DNA of 41,688 nucleotides, from NCBI GenBank assembly GCA_017963105.1, contig JAGCTY010000102.1, positions 1-41,688 of the forward strand. The letters run 5' to 3'. The position numbers and the translations under genes are program-made. Shown here piece by piece: positions 15,812 through 22,562 of this stretch. The notes beneath the pieces are model-generated. The model was not told where the DNA came from. It did no database searches and worked only from the letters and a program-made list of their open reading frames with translations. This stretch comes from Lentisphaeria bacterium (lineage in GTDB: Bacteria > Verrucomicrobiota > Lentisphaeria > Victivallales > UBA1829). The first letter of the stretch is position 1, and each line of letters opens with the position of its first letter.

Positions 15812-16697
15812 CGCCATCCGGCGGACGCCCGGGATCCCCGTCGTCATGGGGCCGACCGCCGCCGGGAAATCCGAACTGGCTTTCGCTCTCGCGCGCGAAT
15901 GCGGCGGCGAGATCGTTTCCGCCGATTCCATGCAGTTCTACCGGGGACTCGACGTGGGCACGGCCAAGCCGACCGCCGAAGAACGCCGCCTGGTGCCGCA
16001 TCACCTGATCGACTCCATGGACATCTCGGAGAAATCCGACGTGTTCCGGTTCCGCACGGACGCCCTCCGCATCATCGGCGAAATCCGCGCGCGCGGCCGT
16101 CTTCCGGTCGTGGCCGGCGGCAGCGGGCTGTACCTTCACGCGCTGGTGTACGGGCTGGATGTCCTCCCGGCGAACCAGGGCCTGCGCGACGAACTCGACG
16201 CCGCATATGACAACGAGGAGCATTTTCCCGAGCTCGCGGCCGTCATGGAGCGTGAATGCCCGCTTGATTTCGCAAGATTCTACCCGCACAAACGCAAACT
16301 TATCCGCGCCCGCGAGGTCTTCCTGCTGTCCGGCAAACAGATCACCGAACTGCAGTCCGGCGGGGACGCCCCCGATCCGTCGTTCGCGCAGTTCGTGCTC
16401 GTCCGCGACCGGGCCGACCTGGTGCGCAGGATCCGCCGTCGCGCCGCCGCCATGCTGGATTCCGGCTGGATCGAGGAGGCGCGCGTCATGCTTGCGAAAG
16501 GTCTTCTGCAATCGCCGACCGCGTGGCAGGCCATCGGATACGCGCAGATCGGTGATTATCTCGCGGGGAAAATGACCCGCGCGGAACTGCTGGAATCCAT
16601 CGTGATCGCCACGCGCCAGTATGCCCGCAGACAGGCCACCTGGTTCCGCGGCCGGCACAAGGAGGCCGTCACGCTTTTCGTCCCTCCGGAAGACTGA
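15780..16697 (+). CDS. miaA: tRNA dimethylallyltransferase
   Basis: 305 aa. Adds a dimethylallyl group to A37 of tRNAs reading UNN codons. P-loop GPTAAGKS (24-31), SADSMQFYRGLDVGTAKPT, VVAGGSGLYLHAL, and the C-terminal ATRQYARRQATWFRG are family signatures. ATG at 15780 lies inside the end of lspA, with AGGTGA before it, so the genes are translationally coupled. Confidence 0.95.
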   Translation: MTPATLRNLLDAIRRTPGIPVVMGPTAAGKSELAFALARECGGEIVSADSMQFYRGLDVGTAKPTAEERRLVPHHLIDSMDISEKSDVFRFRTDALRIIGEIRARGRLPVVAGGSGLYLHALVYGLDVLPANQGLRDELDAAYDNEEHFPELAAVMERECPLDFARFYPHKRKLIRAREVFLLSGKQITELQSGGDAPDPSFAQFVLVRDRADLVRRIRRRAAAMLDSGWIEEARVMLAKGLLQSPTAWQAIGYAQIGDYLAGKMTRAELLESIVIATRQYARRQATWFRGRHKEAVTLFVPPED

Positions 16698-16849
16698 GAC
16701 AGGGATTCGTTTAACAGCACGTCCGCGGCTGCGTTTTTCCGCGGAAACGTTATATCCCACACGCAATCCCATCGTCCCGTTCGAAAAAAACGAAAATGGA
16801 ACGGTTTATCAGCAGGAAACGAAGAAGGAACGGGGATTTAAAATAAAAA

Positions 16850-16939
16850 TGGCGGAGAGAGTGGGATTTGAACCCACGATAGAGTTGCCCCTATACAGCA
16901 TTTCCAATGCTGCGCCTTCGACCACTCGGCCATCTCTCC
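16850..16939 (-). tRNA. tRNA-Ser (anticodon GGA)
   Basis: 90-nt class II tRNA with acceptor stem GGAGAGA/TCTCTCC, discriminator G, encoded CCA (16850-16852), long variable arm, T arm GTGGGTTCAAATCCCAC, and anticodon stem CAGCA/TGCTG around loop TTGGAAA (anticodon at 16903-16905). Reads UCC/UCU. Its promoter is just upstream. Confidence 0.96.
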
Positions 16940-16957
16940 GCAGATAAGACAGAATAT

Positions 16958-16986
16958 AATATAGCATACGCCCGCGGCGATTGCAA
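16958..16986 (-). promoter_or_regulatory. Promoter of tRNA-Ser
   Basis: Minus-strand TTGCAA (16981-16986), 17 bp ending TGC, TATATT (16958-16963), 19 bp before the tRNA 5' end. Confidence 0.75.
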
Positions 16987-17099
16987 ACAGAAAAACCGTT
17001 TTTTTGGGAAAAAACAAACCGGTTGCCGCGCGTAACACCGCGGTCGCGGGTTCGGTACGGAAACCGGAAAGGGCCGGCGCCGCGGCCGGGCGACGAACC

Positions 17100-17543
17100 T
17101 CAGAGCCTGCTCGTGATCTTGGCGAGGGCGCCGAGCATGGAGGTCCGTTCGGACGTGGAAAGGCCGTTCAGGAGCTTTTCGCAAAGCCCCTCGACGCGCT
17201 TGATGCTTTCGTCAAGCAGGGTCTGTCCATGGGGAGTAAGGGTGATCTGGACCGCGCGGCGGTCTTCGGGATTCTGGACGCGCTGGAGGAAATCCTTTTT
17301 CACGAGGGACTCGACGAGTTCGGACACGGTCGCGGGCGCGAGCTTCATGGCTTCCGCAAGTTCTTTCAGCGTAACGCCGTTCGGTTTTTCCTCGGTGAGA
17401 CGGCAGACCAGGGACATCGTCTGATGCTGGCGGATGCTGACATCGATCGAGGAGACATTTCCGATGCTATCGACCGATTCACGGAATGCATCATAGAGGC
17501 GTGAAACTGATTTTCTGAGAATAGCGGGGTCGGAATTTGCCAT
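17100..17543 (-). CDS. MarR family transcriptional regulator
   Basis: 147 aa winged-helix repressor. The HTH is TLKELAEAMKLAPATVSELVESLVKKDFL and the wing NPEDRRAVQITLTPHGQTLLDES, the usual DxRxxxxxLT motif. N- and C-terminal helices give the dimer interface. No adjacent efflux or enzyme gene suggests its target; the closest gene on the other side encodes a secreted DA1-like peptidase, transcribed divergently 446 bp away. A palindrome over its own -10 (17583-17603) may be the operator. Confidence 0.9.
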   Translation of the reverse strand: MANSDPAILRKSVSRLYDAFRESVDSIGNVSSIDVSIRQHQTMSLVCRLTEEKPNGVTLKELAEAMKLAPATVSELVESLVKKDFLQRVQNPEDRRAVQITLTPHGQTLLDESIKRVEGLCEKLLNGLSTSERTSMLGALAKITSRL

Positions 17544-17582
17544 GGTTTATGAACTCCGGTTTGCAGGTTGTCAGAGATAGCA

Positions 17583-17603
17583 ACATGATAATATACACCA
17601 TGT
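17583..17603. promoter_or_regulatory. Candidate MarR operator
   Basis: ACATG, 11 bases, CATGT: an inverted repeat spanning the -10 of the marR gene, placed where an autorepressor would bind. Inferred only. Confidence 0.35.
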
Positions 17604-17618
17604 CAAATATTATTGCAA
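17590..17618 (-). promoter_or_regulatory. marR promoter
   Basis: Minus-strand TTGCAA (17613-17618), 17 bp, TATATT (17590-17595). Confidence 0.6.
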
Positions 17619-17920
17619 ATCGAATCAATCACTTTTCTGAAAAATAAGGCAAAGTTACGCAATCCAGTAGACAATGATGGACAGGGTTGGCGCGGCTTTG
17701 CGCGATTTGTTCCAGGGTGTCACGATAAAATCAAAACGGCTCCGCCGGCAGGATTCCATAAACATTTCACTAAAGGCGATTTGACGGGGTGCGAAACTCA
17801 TCCGGAAAGATGACATGCTGTCGTGAAAAAATCAGATGACACTGGCGACACCGGCTTTCTCGCATGATTCAATTGCGGACTTCCGGAGACGCGCCTTTCC
17901 GTCCATGACAGGCCCGGCAT

Positions 17921-17949
17921 TTGACTTTTCGCATCCGACATGCTATATT
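17921..17949 (+). promoter_or_regulatory. Promoter of first DA1-like gene
   Basis: TTGACT (17921-17926), 17 bp ending TGC, TATATT (17944-17949), 40 bp before the ATG. Confidence 0.75.
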
Positions 17950-17989
17950 CTTCCATTATTTTTTTCCAACGGAAAACATGGAGTGAATC

Positions 17990-18799
17990 ATGTTGAAGTC
18001 CCTCTCTTTCTTTCTTCTTGCCGCGGCCGTCCTGTGCATGTTCCCGGCTGGACTTTTCGCTCAGGCAGCGGACGACGCCAAGCCGTCCGCTGCGAAGTGC
18101 GCGCATTGCGGGAAGGAGAAATTCGTTTCGGTTCAGGTGAAGAACTGCGCGGCCAAACTGGTTCCGCTCTGCTATGAATGCGCTATTCTGCCGCGCTGCC
18201 AATACTGTGGTCTCCCGTCCGAAACAGTGTCTGGCGGCGGGGACCGTCTCTGCCGGGACTGCGCGAAGGACTGTATCAAGGATAAGACCGAGGCGGAAAA
18301 AGTCATGAAGGATGTCCGGCAGGTGCTCACCGCGAAATTCAAAATGACGTCCAAGCATAAGATCATTTACGAGCTCGGCACGCGAAAGGACCTCAACCTG
18401 GAGGCCGACGGCGAACACAATGAGCTCGGCTGGTTCGATCCGAAGACGATCCGGAACAAACCCCAGTACACGATCCGCATCCTGACCGGACTTCCGCGCG
18501 ACGTTTTCCGTTCCGTCGGGGCGCACGAACTTGCACATGACTGGATGGACGAGACGCTGCCGCATCTGATGGACAAGCCGGAGATACGCGAGGGGTTCGC
18601 CGAGTTCGTCGCCTGGTCGTTCTCGAAGGCCGAGGGGAACAAACGCATGATGGAGTACACCGAAGGGCGCACGGATGATGTGTATGGCGGCGGATTCCGC
18701 AAGGTCCGCGCAATGATGGGCGACGCGAAGACCGCCGCCGAATGGAAAACCATCCTGCTGAAGGAGTTTCCTCTGAAAGGGAAAAAGAACGGCAAATAA
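17990..18799 (+). CDS. Secreted DA1-like zinc metallopeptidase with LIM-like zinc fingers (short paralogue)
   Basis: 269 aa. Signal peptide at 1-25 (MLKSLSFFLLAAAVLCMFPA...FAQA), so it is exported. Four CxxC knuckles follow (CAHC 37-40, CYEC 61-64, CQYC 70-73, CRDC 88-91), a LIM-like arrangement. The C-terminal domain holds the metallopeptidase motif HELAH (179-183) and REGFAEF (200-206), where the Glu is the likely third zinc ligand. This layout, LIM-like fingers then HExxH, is that of the DA1 family known from plant growth-control peptidases. GGAG precedes the ATG. It has its own strong promoter and is followed by a longer paralogue. Substrate unknown. Confidence 0.8.
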   Translation: MLKSLSFFLLAAAVLCMFPAGLFAQAADDAKPSAAKCAHCGKEKFVSVQVKNCAAKLVPLCYECAILPRCQYCGLPSETVSGGGDRLCRDCAKDCIKDKTEAEKVMKDVRQVLTAKFKMTSKHKIIYELGTRKDLNLEADGEHNELGWFDPKTIRNKPQYTIRILTGLPRDVFRSVGAHELAHDWMDETLPHLMDKPEIREGFAEFVAWSFSKAEGNKRMMEYTEGRTDDVYGGGFRKVRAMMGDAKTAAEWKTILLKEFPLKGKKNGK

Positions 18800-18854
18800 T
18801 CCGTCGTTTCCGCTATTTTTCTTTAAAAAATCAAACATAATCCCCGTTGTGCGT

Positions 18855-18883
18855 TTGACATTCGTTCCCGATCGTGCTATATT
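18855..18883 (+). promoter_or_regulatory. Promoter of second DA1-like gene
   Basis: TTGACA (18855-18860), 17 bp ending TGC, TATATT (18878-18883), 41 bp before the ATG: the best promoter match in the window. Confidence 0.8.
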
Positions 18884-18923
18884 CTTGTCAACTATGAACT
18901 GACAACGGAGTTTCAGAAGCACT

Positions 18924-19937
18924 ATGATGCACCGTCTTTTCACCCTGTTTCTGTTGTTTTTCCTTTCCGTTCTGCTCTGCGGCGGACTGTTCGCCGCGAA
19001 GCGGAATACACTGGTTTGCGACTGGTGCGGCAAGAAGATCGATTCCAACGCCTCGTTCCTGAAATCCGAGGACAAGAATTTCTGCAGCGAGAAATGCTTC
19101 AACCAGTATGCCGAGTCGCTTCTTCCGGTCTGCGACGTCTGCGGCAAACGGTTCAAGTCAGGGTATACCAGCGACGGAAGGAACTTCTGCTCGAAAACCT
19201 GCCTGGAAACCACGTTCCACGAATGCGTCCACTGCCATCGGCGCGAACCCAAGGGATATATCCTCGGCAACAACGTCTTCCTCTGCGAATACTGTCGGGA
19301 ACTGCCTGCGTGCGCCAGCTGCCAGATGCCGCTCGACAAGTTTGCAAAGGACCTCGGCGACGGACGCAAGCTGTGCCGCGAATGCGCCCGCGACGCCATC
19401 TTTACGCAGTCCGAGGCGGAAAAGATCATGACTGCACTCCGTCAGAAGCTCGCCGACAAGTTCAAAATGGGTACGAAGCATCCGATCAAATTCGACCTCT
19501 GCACCCGCGCCGAACTGAAAAAGGAATCCACCGGCGACGGCGAACATGAGCTCGGCCTCTTCATCTTCCACAGGAACACCCTTTCATTTTTCAATCATAC
19601 CATCCGCAGCAAGGATGAATTCCGCATCCTGATCCTGATCGGACAGCCGCCGGACTTCTTCCGCGGAGTCGGGGCGCATGAGCTCGCCCACGACTGGATG
19701 CAGGAGAATCTGCCGCACATCGACGATCCGCAAATCCGCGAAGGTTTCGCCGAGTTCGTTTCCTGGCTGTACGCCAAAACCGAAAAATTGGACCGCGTGC
19801 CGTGGCGCATGGAGCAGAATACCGACCCGGTCTACGGCGACGGCTTCCGCAAGGTGCGCGACATGATGGGCGACGCGAAGACGGCGGCCGAGTGGAAACG
19901 TATTCTGCTGGACTATTATCCCTCGCCCGCGAAGTGA
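18924..19937 (+). CDS. Secreted DA1-like zinc metallopeptidase with extended zinc-finger array (long paralogue)
   Basis: 337 aa. Hydrophobic signal peptide (1-25), then eight cysteine pairs: CDWC 32-35, CSEKC 54-58, CDVC 70-73, CSKTC 89-93, CVHC 101-104, CEYC 121-124, CASC 130-133, CREC 151-154, about four zinc-binding modules. The peptidase part has HELAHDW (252-258) and REGFAEF (272-278) and aligns along its length with the upstream paralogue, down to a shared GDAKTAAEWK near the end. It arose by tandem duplication with gain or loss of zinc fingers. The start is ATG ATG; either is possible. A membrane protein gene follows after 23 bp, probably in the same transcript. Confidence 0.8.
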   Translation: MMHRLFTLFLLFFLSVLLCGGLFAAKRNTLVCDWCGKKIDSNASFLKSEDKNFCSEKCFNQYAESLLPVCDVCGKRFKSGYTSDGRNFCSKTCLETTFHECVHCHRREPKGYILGNNVFLCEYCRELPACASCQMPLDKFAKDLGDGRKLCRECARDAIFTQSEAEKIMTALRQKLADKFKMGTKHPIKFDLCTRAELKKESTGDGEHELGLFIFHRNTLSFFNHTIRSKDEFRILILIGQPPDFFRGVGAHELAHDWMQENLPHIDDPQIREGFAEFVSWLYAKTEKLDRVPWRMEQNTDPVYGDGFRKVRDMMGDAKTAAEWKRILLDYYPSPAK

Positions 19938-19960
19938 AACGATAAGGTTGCGCCGCCGGT

Positions 19961-20860
19961 ATGTCGAAGATGATCCCTGTTTTCGTGACGCTGGCCGTCC
20001 CCATCCTCTTTCTCGTTCTTATCTTTTATCTCCTGGTGCGCGCTATCCGGACTCCGGGAACGCGCTGGTGGGGCATCGTGATCCTGCTCGCCATCCTCAC
20101 CTGCTACTGCACGACCATGGTCGGTATCGCCGGAATGATCGTCGGCAGCAACGCTACCGGATCCGCCGCGCTGGAACGGCATTATTGCGAACAGTTCTGC
20201 GAGGCGCTGAAGCAAACCGAAACGCTCCCCGAAGCGATCGCGTGCATGGATGCCGCCGCCGCGACCGATGAGTACCAAATCCATGAACCGGACAAAAACC
20301 TCCGGTTCCGCTACGTCTGGCTGCTGGGCGGCTGTTTCCTCTTCGCCGGGGCGAACCTGATGATGTTCGGACCCGGACGCCGCGAAAAACGCCACACCGG
20401 CGACTGCATCATGATGATCCTGGCGGCGCTGGTCGTTTTTTTGACCGGAATCTGGCAGATCGCCTGGGGGAACGGCTATGCGTTTCAGGCGTCGGCGTTC
20501 CACAGGTTCCTGACCGGATGGCATGAAACGATCCGGCTGGACGAGATTCGCGCTTCGAACGAGGAAATCGCCGCCTGGCTTTCCGGCGACGGCAGGGTGA
20601 AAGGAATCGACGAGCTTTTCATGAGAATCCGCCTGCTTTCCGTTGAACCGGAGCATCTCACACGTGAAAAAACGGAAAAACAGGATGATGCCGATGCTTC
20701 GGCCCCGGCGGACGCCGGAACGGGGCCGGGCGTCGCCATCATCGGCGGGGCGGACGGTCCGACAGCCGTCTTTATCAGTTCCGAGCTCATGAAGCAGCAG
20801 GCCGGCGGCACGGGTAACGAACCGGCCGGAAATGCGCCGGAATCCGGTACTTCTGAATAA
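19961..20860 (+). CDS. Four-helix membrane protein with C-terminal GGADGPT motif, unknown function
   Basis: 299 aa, not a recognised family overall. Predicted membrane helices at about 8-26, 37-61, 119-137 and 149-170, then a soluble segment and an acidic Ala/Asp-rich linker. Residues 257-276 (DNA 20729-20788) contain GVAIIGGADGPTAVFIS, which matches the sodium-binding loop of the beta subunit of sodium-pumping decarboxylases (OadB/GcdB/MmdB), although nothing else of that large protein is present. It starts 23 bp after the second DA1-like gene and ends before a bidirectional terminator. The motif may be a functional graft or a short linear motif with another role. Confidence 0.7.
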   Translation: MSKMIPVFVTLAVPILFLVLIFYLLVRAIRTPGTRWWGIVILLAILTCYCTTMVGIAGMIVGSNATGSAALERHYCEQFCEALKQTETLPEAIACMDAAAATDEYQIHEPDKNLRFRYVWLLGGCFLFAGANLMMFGPGRREKRHTGDCIMMILAALVVFLTGIWQIAWGNGYAFQASAFHRFLTGWHETIRLDEIRASNEEIAAWLSGDGRVKGIDELFMRIRLLSVEPEHLTREKTEKQDDADASAPADAGTGPGVAIIGGADGPTAVFISSELMKQQAGGTGNEPAGNAPESGTSE

Positions 20861-20874
20861 GTTCTTCCTCTTTT

Positions 20875-20925
20875 CAAAACAAAAAAAAGACGGCTTCATC
20901 TTTGCGGGGTGAAGCCGTTTTCGGT
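20875..20925. terminator. Bidirectional terminator between convergent genes
   Basis: Stem ACGGCTTCA (20890-20898) with TGAAGCCGT (20910-20918). An A-run on the left serves as the U-tract for the serpin transcript (minus strand), and T-rich sequence on the right serves the plus strand. Confidence 0.85.
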
Positions 20926-20945
20926 TTTCTTGTGCGGACGTCCGG

Positions 20946-22178
20946 TTATTTCGCCACGCCCGGATCGTTGACGCGGCCCATGAAGAGGATGAGGCCGGTC
21001 TGGTTGTCGCGGATGAGCACAAGGAACGGACGGTCGGCGCGGAATTCGTTGACGGGATCGGGCATGCCGATGGAGGTGATCCTGGCCATGCCGATGGCGG
21101 TCGCCGCCGCCGCCTTCGTGGAGACTTCGTCCATCTTCAGCGCGGTCTTGTGCACCACGTTCTCAATCTTGAGCGCCTCTTCCGTATCGATGCCGGAGAA
21201 ATCGGCGAAATTGGAGAACGGGTTCTTCATGCCGAGCCCCTGGAGCGTCTTGTTGAGGTTGATCTTGCAGGTCAGGTCGGTCTTCGGCAGCCAAACGCGC
21301 GTTTCGCCGCGCTGACGGCGTCCGAGCCAGGAATCGAGCTTGTCGCCGATGGAGGCGGTGATCGTCTTCAGCGCGGCTTCGCCGTGGTCGACGCCCCCGT
21401 CGATCGGCATGAGCGCGACGAGCTCGAACCGGCGGTTTTCGTAGGGCAGGACGATCGCGTGGACGTTGTCCTGACGGCTGGCGAAATAGGCGATGCCGTT
21501 GCTCTTCTGGTACATCATCTGGACTTCCTTTTCACCGCCGCCGAACTGCGTGAACGCCATCGGCTTGGTGTCGTCCTTCGGGAAAGGGTTCGCCCATTTC
21601 GCCTCGAAATACAGCGTGTTCAGCAGGACCATGGAGGTGTCCTTGCTGAAGAAATCGGGCGTGAGCAGGTCCTTGATCATGTTTTTCGTACGGCCTTCGA
21701 CGTAGGCGTTGATCTTCGCGGCGACCTTCGCGGACTGCCCGAAATCTTCCTTGTAGAACGCGCCGCCGTAATACTTCTTGATCATTTCGGTAAATTCGGG
21801 CAGAACGTTCTGGTCCGTGTCGGTCCAGACGGAGTTCGACACCAGGATCTCGGTCTTTTCCGCCTCGGCATACTGCTTCGTGACCGCGTCGAAGAACGCG
21901 CCGCATTCCGCGGGATCGGCGGGCAGGCCGAGCACCTTGCGGATTTCGTCGGCGGTCGTACCCTTCGCGCCGCAGTAGACCATGCCGAACGCGCCGTCGA
22001 TGCTGAACGGCGAAATGAACCGGTTGCCCTTCGCATCCTCTTTGCAGACGGTATCGAAGAGTTTGAATCCCTGGCGGTTCAGTTCGGCGGCAACCTTCTG
22101 GTCCGCAGCTTCATCGGCGAACGCGGGAAGCGCGATGCTCATGGCGCACAGGGCGGCGTAAAACAGTGTTTTCTTCAT
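20946..22178 (-). CDS. Secreted serpin (serine protease inhibitor)
   Basis: 410 aa, full serpin length after a signal peptide (MKKTLFYAALCAMSIALPAFA). Core motifs are present: NRFISPFSIDGAFGMVYCGAKGTT, LVSNSVWTD, LLNTLYFEAKWANPF, VLPYENRRFELVALMP, and the C-terminal ADRPFLVLIRDNQTGLILFMGRVNDP. The reactive loop hinge reads STKAAAATAIGMARIT; the small residues expected for an inhibitory serpin are kept, though P15 is Ser instead of Gly. P1 probably lies within GMARITSIGM and cannot be fixed. AAGGAG precedes the ATG; the longer frame to 22370 is not supported. It may protect against host or community proteases. Confidence 0.93.
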   Translation of the reverse strand: MKKTLFYAALCAMSIALPAFADEAADQKVAAELNRQGFKLFDTVCKEDAKGNRFISPFSIDGAFGMVYCGAKGTTADEIRKVLGLPADPAECGAFFDAVTKQYAEAEKTEILVSNSVWTDTDQNVLPEFTEMIKKYYGGAFYKEDFGQSAKVAAKINAYVEGRTKNMIKDLLTPDFFSKDTSMVLLNTLYFEAKWANPFPKDDTKPMAFTQFGGGEKEVQMMYQKSNGIAYFASRQDNVHAIVLPYENRRFELVALMPIDGGVDHGEAALKTITASIGDKLDSWLGRRQRGETRVWLPKTDLTCKINLNKTLQGLGMKNPFSNFADFSGIDTEEALKIENVVHKTALKMDEVSTKAAAATAIGMARITSIGMPDPVNEFRADRPFLVLIRDNQTGLILFMGRVNDPGVAK

Positions 22179-22245
22179 GATTTTTGCTCCTTGTATGGTG
22201 TGTTTCAAAAACGTGTTCTGATAATTAGTCGGGAAAACGCCGGAA

Positions 22246-22274
22246 ATCTTAGCGGAGAAAAGTATTTTTTTCAA
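22246..22274 (-). promoter_or_regulatory. Serpin promoter
   Basis: Minus-strand TTGAAA (22269-22274), 17 bp, TAAGAT (22246-22251). Confidence 0.5.
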
Positions 22275-22509
22275 AAAAACACGAACGGGCGGAATATGGG
22301 ACACCCCTCCGAGCCCGGTCAGGATGCCCGAGGAATGCCGGAAACGGCCCATGGAACGCCGGAGTCTCAAAGACCATATTCATATCGGAAAAGCCCGGAA
22401 CCGCGTCGGAATCGCCTTGAAACGGCCCTTGCGCGTATCCTGACGGGACAAGGAGGGCCGCATATCTGTTTCCGAACGTTTCCGCACCTGCCGAATCCTT
22501 CCGAACGAT

Positions 22510-22540
22510 AAAAAACCCGGAACCGAAAACCGGCTCCGGG
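22510..22540 (-). terminator. Terminator of the pilus-like operon
   Basis: On the minus strand stem CCCGGAGCCG (22540-22531) and CGGTTCCGGG (22525-22516) around a GTTTT loop, followed by six T (22515-22510), 23 bp after the last secretin gene. Confidence 0.85.
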
Positions 22541-22562
22541 TCGGAGTTTTGCAACAGGGCGA

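Larger units (their letters stand above)
17544..17989. other. Divergent intergenic region MarR / DA1-like
   Basis: 446 bp with a promoter at each end and the candidate MarR operator. A short open frame at 17613-17813 has no family resemblance and is not called. Confidence 0.55.
22179..22562. other. Intergenic region: serpin promoter and secretin operon terminator
   Basis: 384 bp with the serpin promoter near the left and a terminator for the secretin operon at the right; the middle shows no gene. Confidence 0.6.

Noticed and set aside
13811-15931. A 706-codon open frame on the minus strand with Gly/Arg/Leu repeats
   Set aside because: It is the reverse image of the Lys/Ala repeats of the DksA-like fusion and also covers lspA; not a real gene.
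16838-17038. Short open frames covering the tRNA-Ser gene
   Set aside because: They encode the well-known false peptides produced by translating tRNA genes; the tRNA structure is complete.
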